Part shown: one piece after another, positions 23,846 to 33,629 of the stretch
Numbering within the stretch: the stretch's first letter is position 1
Layout of the letters: each line of letters begins with the position of its first letter
Origin: Sulfuritalea sp.
GTDB lineage: Bacteria > Pseudomonadota > Gammaproteobacteria > Burkholderiales > Rhodocyclaceae
Length of the DNA: 64,000 nucleotides
Reading direction: 5' to 3'
NCBI GenBank assembly: GCA_023700805.1
Contig: JAMPYF010000010.1
Coordinates: forward strand, 41,407 to 105,406
The notes under the pieces: generated by a model
What the model was told of the DNA's origin: nothing
Database searches by the model: none
Seen by the model: only the letters and a program-made list of their open reading frames with translations
Position numbers and translations under genes: made by a program

Positions 23846-24988
23846 CTAGAGGTCGCTGCTGGCCTGTTGCCGGCGCAAGGCGCGGGCGTGGCGATGGCGC
23901 GCCATCAGGCGCGGGTCGGTGACGATGAGGCCGATGGTTTCGCCGATCACCATCACCACCCCCAGCACCGGCAGCACCAGCATCAGGCCCGGCACCCCGG
24001 CCACGGCGCCGCCGACGAAAATCATCAGTACCGTGACCAGCGGATGCAGTTCCAGGCTCTTGCCTATGGTCAGCGGCATGTACACGAAGTCGTCGAGCAG
24101 CCGCACGCCGATGAACAGCGCGACGGCCCAGTAAGCCATGCCGGGAGCATCGGGAAAATCGGTCGCCGCGACCAGCACCACCAGCAGGCCGCCGAGGATG
24201 GAACCGACATAGGGCACCCAGGCCAGGACCGCGCAGATCAGCCCCAGCGCCAGCGGGCCGGGTATGCCCAGCAGCCAGAGGCCGGCGGCCAGGGTCAGGG
24301 TATCGAGCACGGTAAGGTTGATCAGGCCCTGGAAATAGGCGCGCGAGGTGCGGTCGATTTCGTGCAGCAGGAACAGCGTCTTCTCGAAAAAGGCGTTCGG
24401 CACCGCGGCGCTGAGAAAGCGCTTGAAGCGGCGCCCGTCGCGCAGAAAGAAAAACGCCAGGAAGGGCGCCAGCAACAGCGACGGCGTCCAGGCCATGATG
24501 CCGATCGCGATCGGCTCCAGATGATCGCCGACGCTGCCCGCGCCCTGCGTCAGGCGCGCCGCCACGGTATCGGCGAGGCGGGCGCGGGCCAAGGTCGCCC
24601 AGTGCGCTTCGAGCGCACGCAGCGAGGCGTCGAGCAGCCGCATGCCGCCCTCGGCGTAGCGCTCGACGGTGTTCTGCCAGTCGGCGATCTGCCGCGCCAC
24701 CCACGGCATCAGTGCGATGCCGACGATGACCAGCAATGCCAGGAAAACCAGAGTGACGACGCTGGCCGCCGCATCGCGGCTCATGCCGCGATAGATCAGC
24801 GCCCTGACCGGCGGATACAGAAAATAGTAGAGGATCAGCGCCAGCAGGAAAGGCACCACCAGCCACAGCATCTTCTGGAACACCAGCAGCAGCAGGCAGG
24901 TCGCGGCAATGATCGCGGCCCAGACCACCGGGCCGGAGCCGTTATGGGCCGATCCCGCAGTTGCCGACGCTTGCCTGGATCCGTTCAC
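23846..24988 (-). CDS. AI-2E family (PerM-like) permease
   Basis: 380 aa with about seven to eight membrane segments. The family hallmarks are the N-terminal double helix ending in FLLALILYYFLYPPVRALI, the central LLLAPFLAFFFLRDGRR, GLICAVLAWVPYVGSILGG, and DDFVYMPLTIGKSLELHPL near residue 310. Members export AI-2 or other small solutes; some act as Na+/H+ antiporters. The role here is not determined. It is convergent with the globin gene and is followed on its own strand by nothing. The cNMP-binding gene ends 9 bp before its start position. Confidence 0.88.
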   Translation of the reverse strand: MNGSRQASATAGSAHNGSGPVVWAAIIAATCLLLLVFQKMLWLVVPFLLALILYYFLYPPVRALIYRGMSRDAAASVVTLVFLALLVIVGIALMPWVARQIADWQNTVERYAEGGMRLLDASLRALEAHWATLARARLADTVAARLTQGAGSVGDHLEPIAIGIMAWTPSLLLAPFLAFFFLRDGRRFKRFLSAAVPNAFFEKTLFLLHEIDRTSRAYFQGLINLTVLDTLTLAAGLWLLGIPGPLALGLICAVLAWVPYVGSILGGLLVVLVAATDFPDAPGMAYWAVALFIGVRLLDDFVYMPLTIGKSLELHPLVTVLMIFVGGAVAGVPGLMLVLPVLGVVMVIGETIGLIVTDPRLMARHRHARALRRQQASSDL

Positions 24989-24997
24989 GGGCGCGGG

Positions 24998-25546
24998 CTA
25001 GACCAGATGCTGATGCGCGCCCACCGCCAGGGCCATGTTGCGCATGCGGGCACCCAGGTGGCAGGCCAGCTGGCGCGAAATCTTGGAGGCGATGCGGGCA
25101 TGGGTGTCGAGCAGGCCGACAAAATCGTCGCGGAAAAACACGATAAGTTGGCAGGGCGTGACGGCGCGGGCCTGGGCCGAACGCGGCGAGTTGTCCAGCA
25201 GCGCCAGTTCGCCGAAGAAGGTGCCGGGGCCGAGCTGGGCCAACTGCCCGCTGTCGCCCTGGCGCCGTCGCGGGTGGAGGGTGGATTCATGCCCGGCGGC
25301 CTGCGCGACGCTGCCGCCATCCCCGTTCTCGTGGCGGGAAATCCGCACTTCGCCCGAGGCGACGATGTAGATCGCCTGCCCCTCCTCGCCTTCGTCGAAG
25401 ATCACCTCGCCGCCGAGATAGTGTCGTTCGTGCAGCAGGCCATCGACAATCTGCAATTCGGCCGGCGTCAGGTTCACGAACAGGCTGAGGCTGTGCAGGC
25501 GTTCCAGGCGCGGGCTGGTTTTTCTGGGATGAAACAGACTGACCAC
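24998..25546 (-). CDS. Cyclic-nucleotide-binding domain protein without HTH
   Basis: 182 aa. It is a single cNMP-binding beta-barrel: EVIFDEGEEGQAIYIVASGE, the phosphate-binding cassette region GPGTFFGELALLDNSPRSAQ (with the GE-x-A-x-x-D-x-x-x-R-x-A pattern) and the C-helix. No DNA-binding helix-turn-helix follows, so this is not a Crp-type regulator; it may gate the adjacent permease or another partner. It is in the same direction as the AI-2E gene with a 9-bp gap, suggesting an operon. Confidence 0.85.
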   Translation of the reverse strand: MVSLFHPRKTSPRLERLHSLSLFVNLTPAELQIVDGLLHERHYLGGEVIFDEGEEGQAIYIVASGEVRISRHENGDGGSVAQAAGHESTLHPRRRQGDSGQLAQLGPGTFFGELALLDNSPRSAQARAVTPCQLIVFFRDDFVGLLDTHARIASKISRQLACHLGARMRNMALAVGAHQHLV

Positions 25547-25585
25547 GGTGTCGGCTCCGTCAGCGTCGTAATGACGGCATTCTAA

Positions 25586-26134
25586 TCAATCGGGGTCCGC
25601 TGCGGCGAGCGGAAAGCTGGCCAGCGTCTGATAGCTTGCCGCCGACGGATGCAGATGGGTCTCGACCAGGGTGAATTCGCCGACCGGCCAGCGCACCGGC
25701 GTTTCCAGCCGCGGCAGCGACGCGCAACGCACGCGGCGCGCCAGCGTGACATGCGGCACCTGGGCCGAGCCGGAGCGCGCGGCAATCGCGAAGCCGGCAG
25801 CACGCAGTTCGGCGCCGAGCGTCTCGCCGAGCCGGCGCAGCGGCGCCGGCGTCTGGCGGCAACCCGCCCAGAGGATGCCGCGCTGCGGCCAGAAACCCAG
25901 CCGGTCGAGGCTCAGCTCGAAGGCATCGGCGCGTACCGCGGCCGCGATCCGTTCGAGTTCGGCCACCTGGCCCGGCGTCACCGAGCCGACAAAAGCCAGG
26001 GTCAGGTGCAAGGACGCGGGACGGATCGCCCGGCCGCCGCCCGCCAGGCTGTGGCCAAGGGCCGCGAGGTGGCCGCTCGCCTCGGCGTCCGGCCACAGCG
26101 CGAAGAACACCCGCCGCGAGCGAGCCTCGCTCAT
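25586..26134 (-). CDS. thpR: RNA 2',3'-cyclic phosphodiesterase (2'-5' RNA ligase family)
   Basis: 182 aa of the 2H phosphoesterase fold. The two catalytic HxT motifs are HLTLAFVG near residue 43 and HVTLARR near 129. [10 protein letters not shown] is the usual N-terminus. ThpR opens RNA 2',3'-cyclic phosphates to 2'-phosphates and can ligate tRNA halves. The start overlaps the ispF stop (ATGA). Its substrate ends are the same kind that RtcB acts on at the other end of the window. Confidence 0.9.
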   Translation of the reverse strand: MSEARSRRVFFALWPDAEASGHLAALGHSLAGGGRAIRPASLHLTLAFVGSVTPGQVAELERIAAAVRADAFELSLDRLGFWPQRGILWAGCRQTPAPLRRLGETLGAELRAAGFAIAARSGSAQVPHVTLARRVRCASLPRLETPVRWPVGEFTLVETHLHPSAASYQTLASFPLAAADPD

Positions 26135-26628
26135 GTTGCCGCGCCGGCGCGCACCAGCAGCGCCACGGCTTCGGCGGCAATGCCCTCGCCGCGCCCCTCG
26201 AAGCCGAGCCGCTCGTTGGTCTTGCCCTTGACGTTCACCGCCGAGGGCTCGATGCCGAGGTCGGCTGCGATGTTGGCGCGCATCGCCGCGACATGGGGCG
26301 CGATGCGCGGTGCCTGGGCGATCACCGTGGCGTCGATGTTGCCGACCTGCCAGCCGGCCGCCCGCACCGCCTGCATTGCGCCGCGCAACAGGGTCCGGCT
26401 GTCGGCCCCCTCCCACTGCGAGCCGGTATCGGGAAACATGCCGCCGATGTCGCCCAGCCCGGCCGCGCCGAGGATCGCATCGGTGATCGCATGCAGCAGC
26501 GCATCGGCATCGGAATGCCCGAGCAGGCCCCGCGGATAGGCGATCTCGACGCCGCCGAGGATCAGCTTGCGGCCCGGCGCCAGCGCATGCACGTCATAGC
26601 CCTGGCCGATGCGGTATGGCAGTTTCAT
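26131..26628 (-). CDS. ispF: 2-C-methyl-D-erythritol 2,4-cyclodiphosphate synthase
   Basis: 165 aa. It is the MEP-pathway enzyme that cyclises CDP-ME 2-phosphate to MEcPP. Signatures are [11 protein letters not shown] (Zn-binding Asp and His), [33 protein letters not shown] and [20 protein letters not shown]. The ATG with the family-typical [10 protein letters not shown] start was chosen over a frame start ten codons earlier. It is separated from ispD by two thioredoxin-fold genes, which is unusual. Confidence 0.96.
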   Translation of the reverse strand: MKLPYRIGQGYDVHALAPGRKLILGGVEIAYPRGLLGHSDADALLHAITDAILGAAGLGDIGGMFPDTGSQWEGADSRTLLRGAMQAVRAAGWQVGNIDATVIAQAPRIAPHVAAMRANIAADLGIEPSAVNVKGKTNERLGFEGRGEGIAAEAVALLVRAGAAT

Positions 26629-26629
26629 T

Positions 26630-27004
26630 TCAGGAATCCTCCTTCGCGGCAACGGCATCGATCTGCCGCAACGCCTGTTCGATCTCTGCCTGCCCGGCGG
26701 GACGCACCAGGCGCGCCAGCTCCTGGCCCTGCCGCAGGAAAATCAGCGTGGGCCAGAGTTTGACGCGGAAGGAACGTCCCAGGCGGCGGCCGGGACCGTC
26801 TTCGACCTTGATGTGGCGCACTCCCGGATGGGCGCCGAGCGCGGCGGCAATCAGGGGCTGGGCGGCACGGCAGTGCCCGCAATACGCCGCGCCGAACTCG
26901 ATCACGGCCGCCTCGCGGATCGCATCGATCGCCTCGCGTGCCGGTTCGCTTGCGGGTTCGCCCGCCGATCCTTGCGCCGCCTCCGCCACTTCCGCCGGCT
27001 TCAT
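26630..27004 (-). CDS. Thioredoxin-like protein with CGHC active site
   Basis: 124 aa. The thioredoxin fold has [19 protein letters not shown] with CGHC in place of CGPC, then [20 protein letters not shown] and the cis-Pro loop [23 protein letters not shown] is a PDI-like, more oxidising dipeptide. No signal peptide is visible; an Ala/Glu-rich N-terminal tail of ~28 residues precedes the fold, so it appears to be cytosolic. The ATG overlaps the stop of the tlpA-like gene, and ispF starts one base after this gene ends. Confidence 0.88.
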   Translation of the reverse strand: MKPAEVAEAAQGSAGEPASEPAREAIDAIREAAVIEFGAAYCGHCRAAQPLIAAALGAHPGVRHIKVEDGPGRRLGRSFRVKLWPTLIFLRQGQELARLVRPAGQAEIEQALRQIDAVAAKEDS

Positions 27005-27525
27005 CGTGCCCCCATGGGAATGCCCAGGGCCTTGCCGATCAGCGCCCGCGTCTCGGGACTGTCCCAGTCCCTGGCCCCGTAGTATTTGCCGACCACGCGT
27101 CCACCTGCATCGACCACCACGGTCAGCGGCAGCCGATTGGCGCCCAGCATGTTTTCCAGCAGCAGCCGCTGGTCGATGAAGTGGGCGAAACTCGTCGGGT
27201 ATTGCTGCAGGAAGGCTCTGGCCTTGTCGGGATAGTCGTCGGTGGAAATGCCGATCATCGCAAACTTCTTGCCTTCGTAGCGCCAGAACAGCCGTTCCAG
27301 CGAGCCCATTTCGGACCGGCAGGGCCCGCACCAGCTGGCCCAGACATTGATGAGCAGCGGCTTGCCGCGAAATTCCGAGAGCTTGCGCGAAGGTCCGGCG
27401 AGGCCCTGCATGGTCGCTTCGCGCAGCGTGCCGCCGATCTCGACTTCGCCCGGAGTCGCCGCCAGGGCAGGCGTCGCGCTGCCGACCAGCCAGAGCAGGA
27501 TCAGGCCAAGGATGGCTTTGGTCAT
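27001..27525 (-). CDS. TlpA-family periplasmic thiol:disulfide oxidoreductase
   Basis: 174 aa. A signal peptide (KAILGLILLWLVGSATPALA) is followed by a TlpA/ResA-like thioredoxin domain: GKPLLINVWASWCGPCRSEM with CGPC, MIGISTDDYPDKARAFLQQ, and the cis-Pro loop NRLPLTVVVDAGGRVVGKYY. Such proteins reduce cytochrome c or other exported thiols. The start overlaps the ispD stop. The role within an isoprenoid operon is unexplained. Confidence 0.9.
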   Translation of the reverse strand: MTKAILGLILLWLVGSATPALAATPGEVEIGGTLREATMQGLAGPSRKLSEFRGKPLLINVWASWCGPCRSEMGSLERLFWRYEGKKFAMIGISTDDYPDKARAFLQQYPTSFAHFIDQRLLLENMLGANRLPLTVVVDAGGRVVGKYYGARDWDSPETRALIGKALGIPMGAR

Positions 27526-28244
27526 CGGCACGGCTTTCCGCGGTTCTGCAGTATCCATTCGGCGAGCTGCAGGTCGAGGGGATAGGTGACCTTGAGGTTG
27601 CTCGCGTCGGCCGCGACCAGGCGCGGCGCCAGCCGCAGCGTCTCGATGGCGCTGGCTTCGTCGGTGACCTGCGGCGCGAAATCGAGCGCATCGAGCAGCA
27701 GGCGATGGCGGAACATCTGCGGCGTCTGCGCCTGCCACAGGCCGTCGCGCGGGACGGTCTGGCGCACGCGGCCGTTCTCGTCGGCGCGCTTCAGTGTGTC
27801 GGCCACGGGCACCGCCAGCAGTCCGCCGGCATTGTCCTCGCCGACCTCGGCGATCAGGTTTTCGACCATGGCCACGGTCAGGCAGGGTCGCGCCGCGTCG
27901 TGCACCAGCACCCAGTCGTTGCCGATATCCATCCGCTCGCCGAGTACGCCGGCCATCGCCCGCAGGCCGTTGGCGACGCTGTGCGCGCGGGTGTCGCCGC
28001 CGCAGCGCAGGACGTGCAGCTTCGGGCCCAGCGTGGCCATCGCGGCGGCGGGCCAGTGCGCATCGTCGGGCGCCAGCACCACGAACACGTGCGCGATCGC
28101 CGGAGTGGCGCACAATGTCGTCAGGGCGTGCCGGATCATCGGCTGGCCTGCCAGCGGCAAGTATTGTTTGGGTAGGGCGCGCCCCGAGAGCGCACCCATG
28201 CGCGAGCCCGAACCCGCGGCGGGAACCAGAGCAAGATAAGTCAT
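27522..28244 (-). CDS. ispD: 2-C-methyl-D-erythritol 4-phosphate cytidylyltransferase
   Basis: 240 aa. It activates MEP with CTP in the MEP isoprenoid pathway. LVPAAGSGSRMG is the nucleotide-binding loop and ALPKQYLPLAGQPMI the usual extension; RAHSVANGLRA, VLVHDAARPC and TDEASAIETL complete the family. It is the first gene of the ispD-tlpA-trx-ispF-thpR operon in which nearly every junction is a 4-bp overlap, and it is divergent from the mgtC-like gene with a 48-bp gap. Confidence 0.96.
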   Translation of the reverse strand: MTYLALVPAAGSGSRMGALSGRALPKQYLPLAGQPMIRHALTTLCATPAIAHVFVVLAPDDAHWPAAAMATLGPKLHVLRCGGDTRAHSVANGLRAMAGVLGERMDIGNDWVLVHDAARPCLTVAMVENLIAEVGEDNAGGLLAVPVADTLKRADENGRVRQTVPRDGLWQAQTPQMFRHRLLLDALDFAPQVTDEASAIETLRLAPRLVAADASNLKVTYPLDLQLAEWILQNRGKPCR

Positions 28245-28292
28245 GCCGCGATTCTATACAATCGGCCTAGGGGAATTCGCGCGGGGACGCAC

Positions 28293-29549
28293 ATGTTCGC
28301 TGCAGAAGCCGGATACGAAGCCTTGCAGGCCTTTGCCACCAGCATCGGCATCGGCCTGCTGATCGGCCTGGAGCGCGAGCGCCAGTCCGACCTCAAGGCC
28401 GGCTTGCGCACCTTCGCCCTGGTCGGACTGCTCGGCTGCATAAGCGCTTTGCTGGCGCAGATCACCGACAGCGGCTGGATACTCGCCGCCGGCCTGCTCG
28501 CCATCGCCGCCATGATGATCGCCGCGCATGTCGCCGATCCGCTCGACACCGGCGATCCGGGCACCACCTCGGTGGTCGCGCTGCTGGTCTGCTACGCGCT
28601 GGGCGCCATGGTCTGGTTCGGCTACACCTCGAACGCCGTCATGCTGGCCATCGCCACCACCGTGCTGCTCTACTTCAAGACCGAGCTGCATGGCATCTCG
28701 AAAAGCCTGACCCATGTCGACCTGTTGTCGATCCTGCAGTTCGGCGTGCTGTCCCTGGTGATCCTGCCCATCCTGCCCGACCGCAACTTCGGCCCCTACC
28801 AGGCCTTGAACCCGCACAACATCTGGTGGATGGTGGTGCTGATTTCCGGCGTATCCCTGGCCGGTTACGCGGCGCTGCGCCTGACCGGGGCGCGGCACGG
28901 CGCGGCGCTGATCGGCCTGTTCGGCGGCTTCGCTTCATCAACCGCGACCACCATGATCTTCGCCCGCCACGCTCGGGCGCACCTCGACCTGGCACGCACG
29001 GCCATGGTGGTGATACTGCTCGCCAACATCGTGGTCATGGTGCGCTTGGGCCTGCTGGCCTTCGTCGTGGCGCCCGAGGTTGCCGGCCCTCTGTCCGGCG
29101 TGTTCGGCGGCGGCGTCGCGCTGGGCGTTGCGGCGACGTTCTGGGGCTGGCGCCAACTCGAAAGCGGCGATGCACTGCCCTTGCCGAACGTCACCAACCC
29201 GACCGAAATCCGCACCGCGCTGACCTTCGGCGGCCTCTACGCGCTGGTCCTGGTGCTCTCCGCCTGGCTGCAGGATATCGCCGGCAGCCGCGGTATCTAC
29301 CTGCTGGCGCTGGCCTCGGGCCTGACCGACGTCGATGCGATCACCCTGTCGTCCTTGCGCATGTTCACCCTGGACAAGCTCAGCGAGGCACAAACCATTA
29401 CCGCAATAACACTGGCAACGCTTTCCAATCTCGCCTTCAAGACCGGGCTGGTGGTGGTCATCGGCGGTACGGCGCTGGCGCGCCGCACCCTGCCGGGTTT
29501 GGTCGCCATCGCCGCCGGTCTGGTCGGCGGCCTGCTGCTGATGACCTGA
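28293..29549 (+). CDS. MgtC/SapB-like membrane protein with DUF4010 C-terminus
   Basis: 418 aa with about 11-12 membrane segments. The N-terminal ~140 residues are MgtC/SapB-like (SIGIGLLIGLERERQSDLKA, GLRTFALVGLLGCISAL). The remainder matches the DUF4010 pattern, e.g. ALIGLFGGFASSTATTMIFA, NPTEIRTALTFGGLYALVL and YLLALASGLTDVDAITLSS. Function is unknown; Mg2+ homeostasis or a transport role is suggested by the first domain only. It is 11 bp upstream of the MEMO-AMMECR1 gene, so it is probably the first gene of that operon. Confidence 0.87.
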   Translation: MFAAEAGYEALQAFATSIGIGLLIGLERERQSDLKAGLRTFALVGLLGCISALLAQITDSGWILAAGLLAIAAMMIAAHVADPLDTGDPGTTSVVALLVCYALGAMVWFGYTSNAVMLAIATTVLLYFKTELHGISKSLTHVDLLSILQFGVLSLVILPILPDRNFGPYQALNPHNIWWMVVLISGVSLAGYAALRLTGARHGAALIGLFGGFASSTATTMIFARHARAHLDLARTAMVVILLANIVVMVRLGLLAFVVAPEVAGPLSGVFGGGVALGVAATFWGWRQLESGDALPLPNVTNPTEIRTALTFGGLYALVLVLSAWLQDIAGSRGIYLLALASGLTDVDAITLSSLRMFTLDKLSEAQTITAITLATLSNLAFKTGLVVVIGGTALARRTLPGLVAIAAGLVGGLLLMT

Positions 29550-29560
29550 ACGAGGCAATC

Positions 29561-30906
29561 ATGACTACCGCTACCCGTCCGCCGGCCGTTGCCGGCATGT
29601 TCTACCCCGGCGACGCCGCCAGCCTGCGCGACGACCTGGCGACCTGTCTCGCCGCTGCGCCAGCGCCAACTCTTGAGGCGACGCCACCCGGCCTGCTCAA
29701 GGCGATCATCGTGCCGCACGCCGGCTACATCTATTCCGGCGGCACCGCCGGCCAGGCCTATGCGCTGCTGGCGCCCCTGGCCGGGCGCATCCGCCGCGTG
29801 GTGCTGCTCGGTCCCTGCCATCGCGTCTCGGTGCGCGGCCTGGCGGCGCCCACGGTCCAGGCCTTCGCCACGCCGCTGGGCAATATCGCGCTCGACCGCG
29901 CCGCGCTCGACGCGCTGGCCGACCTGCCGCAGGTCGTCGCCTCCGATGCGGCCCATGCCGAGGAACACTCGCTGGAAGTGCAACTGCCCTTCCTGCAGAC
30001 CGTGCTCGGCGAGTTCAAACTGGTGCCCCTGGCCGTGGGCCAGACCGGCGCGCGCGAAGTCGCCCAGGTGCTCGGCCGCCTCTGGGGCGGGGCGGAAACC
30101 CTGATCGTGATCAGCTCCGACCTCTCGCACTTCCACAGCTATGCCGAGGCACGGAAGATCGACCAGGCCACGGCCGACCACATCCTCGCGCTGGACCAGC
30201 TCAGCAGCTTCGAGCAGGCCTGCGGCGCGCTGCCGATCAACGGCCTGCTCGCCGTGGCAAGGCAGCGCGGCCTGCGCATCGAGCGCGTCGCGCAATGCAA
30301 CTCGGGCGACACGGCCGGCGACAAGTCGCGCGTGGTCGGCTACGCCTCCTTCGCGCTCTACGAGGCGCCGCCGGAGGCCGTGGCCGATCCCGGCCCGGCG
30401 CTGCTGGCGCGCGCGCGCAACGCCATCGCCAGCCACTTCAAGCAGCCGACCCGGGCCGAGCCGGACCATCCGGCGCTGACCCGGCCCGGCGCGACCTTCG
30501 TCACGCTGACCCAGGACGGCCAACTGCGCGGTTGCATCGGCTCGCTGCAGGCGCATCACCCGCTCGACCAGGACGTGCGCGCCAACGCCGTCGCCGCCGC
30601 CTTCCGCGATCCGCGCTTCCCGCCGCTCACGGTCGAGGAACTGGCGCGCACCCGCGTCGAGGTCTCGCTGCTGAGCGCGCCGCAGCCGATGACATTCGCC
30701 GACGAGGCCGACGCGCTGCGCCAGTTGCGGCCCAACATCGACGGCGTGATATTCATTGCCGGGCAGCGCAGAAGCACTTTCCTACCCCAGGTCTGGGAAC
30801 AATTGCCGGAACCGCGCATGTTCATGGCCCATCTAAAACAAAAGGCCGGCCTGCCCGCCGACTACTGGTCTTCCGAAGTCCAACTACAACGCTATGAGGT
30901 GCAGAA

Positions 30907-30931
<25 letters not shown>
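29561..30931 (+). CDS. AmmeMemoRadiSam system: MEMO-AMMECR1 fusion protein
   Basis: 456 aa, two domains. Residues ~1-270 are MEMO-like: RPPAVAGMFYPGD, VPHAGYIYSGGTAGQAYALL, LLGPCHRV, HAEEHSLEVQLPFLQ and SSDLSHFHSY. The His/Asp/Cys residues correspond to the metal-binding site of MEMO and extradiol dioxygenases. Residues ~285-456 are AMMECR1: ATFVTLTQDGQLRGCIGSLQ, AVAAAFRDPRFPPLTVEEL, VEVSLLS and GVIFIAGQRRSTFLPQVWEQ. The two are separate genes in many genomes; here they are fused. The gene end overlaps the radical SAM start by 25 bp. The dispersed 16-bp motif lies at codons ~33-38 (APAPTL). The reaction is unknown. Confidence 0.92.
29659..29674 (-). repeat. Dispersed 16-bp motif, copy 3 (in MEMO-AMMECR1)
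   Basis: Reads AAGAGTTGGCGCTGGC on the minus strand, an exact match to copies 1 and 8. The gene is read from the other strand (P-A-P-T-L). Confidence 0.8.
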
Positions 30932-32000
<1,069 letters not shown>

Positions 32001-32004
<4 letters not shown>

Positions 32005-32531
32005 TATCGATCAGACAAATGCGGGTGCCGGACCTGGATGCAGCCTTGGCTATCATCAACCAAGCTGCCCAGGCGTATCGCGGCGTGATCCCCGCCGACA
32101 GGTGGCACGAACCCTATATGCCGCGCGATGAACTGGAAAGCGAAATTGCCGACGGCGTCATGTTCTGGGTCGCGGAGGAGGACGGACGCCTGTCCGGCGT
32201 GATGGGAATTCAGGACAAGGGAGCAGTCGCCCTGGTACGCCATGCCTACGTCGCGCCGACCGTGCAGCGCAAAGGGGTGGGGACAAGGCTCCTGCATCAT
32301 GTGACAAGCCTCGCGCAAAAGCCCCTGTTGATCGGCACCTGGGCGGACGCAAACTGGGCCATCGATTTCTATCGCCGAAATGGTTTTGCGCTGGTCCCGA
32401 AAACGCACAAGGATTCCCTGCTGCGAAAATACTGGTCGATACCCGAGCGGCAGGTTGAAACTTCAGTCGTGCTGGCCGATGGTCGTTGGATGGACGCCCG
32501 GCAGAGCGCCGCGGCGGAAGGCGAACCGTGA
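32001..32531 (+). CDS. GNAT family N-acetyltransferase
   Basis: 176 aa. The acetyl-CoA-binding pattern is YVAPTVQRKGVGTRLLHHV, with VMFWVAEEDGRLSGVMGIQD upstream and NWAIDFYRRNGFALVPK at the C-terminal part. The ATG overlaps the radical SAM stop by 4 bp, so it belongs to the AmmeMemoRadiSam operon. A link between an acetyltransferase and that system is not established knowledge; it could modify the product or be an unrelated passenger. Confidence 0.88.
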
Positions 32532-32788
32532 TGCTCGGGGCTGGGTCGATTGATCGCTCGACTGGCAGGAACCGGCCAGATCCGGCCACTGGAGTTTGCA
32601 ATCGCTACGTCAGCAACAGACTGAAAACGGCCTGCTGACAACGGCATACCCGGTGACCTATCCACTCAGTTTCCTGCCGTTCGGCGTCGACTTGCTTGAA
32701 TGGCGCAGGTGTGCCCCACAGCAGATTCCTATTTTCCCGACCGCTGTCCTTCTGGGGGTTGCGTTTGCTCGATCAGTCTCGAAACGAT

Positions 32789-33316
32789 CTATTTCTGTAG
32801 GTCGCGGTAACCAGACAAGTGAAGTGCTTCTATCTCTGCCAAAGCAGTCGTGCTATCTACAACTTCGAGGTCCACATATGTGGGGTGTGTCTTGTACCTC
32901 ATGAAGTAGGTTCGGCCTTCTCCACCCTGAAGTGAGATCTTCTTTTCGTAATCTTCCTTTCCGGCTTGATAGAGCCAAGCATCAATTGATGAATCTTTAC
33001 TATCGACCACGAATACGCAGCCCGGCAAGAAGAGATTCTCGTTTGGCTTATCTTTTGTTCCCATCCAGTGCCCATTAACGATAACTATGGGAGAGGCTAG
33101 AAAGCCCAACATAACCTGAGACCTGTAGAAGTAGAGCCTTGTCGCCCCCTTATTAATTGCAGGAAGGCCTGTCTTTCCAGATTTATAGAGCTCGCCTTGA
33201 CTTGCAACATTAATTCGCTCTGCATGACTTGCCATCTCCATACATCCGGTTATCAAGACCAAAGTGGTAATTACAATCAAAGTGGTCGTCGAGAATCTTG
33301 CGATCCATGAATTCAT
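32789..33316 (-). CDS. DUF2846-like lipoprotein, AT-richer than its neighbours
   Basis: 175 aa. A lipoprotein signal peptide (TTLIVITTLVLITGC with lipobox ITGC) places it in the envelope. The mature part has ATRLYFYRSQVMLGF, ASPIVIVNGHWMG, NENLFLPGCVFVVDSKD and GEGRTYFMRYKTHP, which follow the DUF2846 pattern. ATG at 33316 has AGGGAAG upstream; a TTG five codons earlier is less likely. By hand count several 60-base lines here are about 45-50% GC, while neighbours are around two thirds, and the codon use is clearly different. This suggests recent acquisition. Function is unknown. Confidence 0.7.
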   Translation of the reverse strand: MNSWIARFSTTTLIVITTLVLITGCMEMASHAERINVASQGELYKSGKTGLPAINKGATRLYFYRSQVMLGFLASPIVIVNGHWMGTKDKPNENLFLPGCVFVVDSKDSSIDAWLYQAGKEDYEKKISLQGGEGRTYFMRYKTHPTYVDLEVVDSTTALAEIEALHLSGYRDLQK

Positions 33317-33629
33317 ATTCTTCCCTACCAATAGTGTCCGCTCGGTCGGGTCCAGACCGCCGCCCTAATAAAATTCTACCCGCTGGAGCGGCAGCTAGAC
33401 TCAGTAAGCCGCCACTCAAGACCCCGCCCCAACAGTGCGGTGAATGGCTCCAACCGCTGCATTGCTGTCGCTGGCCGGGGAAACCCGACCGGCAGCAATG
33501 GGCACAATGCTGACCTTCCGCTGCACACGGTCCTTGCGCAAGCACGACTTACTTCTTGAATCGCAACGCCGTCGCCTACCACGAAAGTTGGCGCTGGCGG
33601 TACGGTGCCGCGCAGGAATGCGGCTGGAA
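33317..33629. other. Intergenic region between lipoprotein gene and kup
   Basis: No gene is supported in these 313 bp. They contain an imperfect long hairpin at 33460-33500 (arms CATTGCTG / CAGCAATG with an inner CCGGG/CCCG stem) about 130 bp downstream of the kup stop. They also hold one copy of the dispersed 16-bp motif at 33583-33598. GC content rises again towards kup, so the boundary of the AT-rich insert is near 33400. Confidence 0.5.
33583..33598 (+). repeat. Dispersed 16-bp motif, copy 4 (intergenic, downstream of kup)
   Basis: Reads GAAAGTTGGCGCTGGC on the plus strand, identical to copy 5. It is the only intergenic copy, 31 bp past the kup stop codon. Confidence 0.8.

Noticed and set aside
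32585..32645. Inverted repeat considered as an attC or IS end
   Set aside because: It lacks integron core sites and no transposase, integrase or target duplication could be seen.
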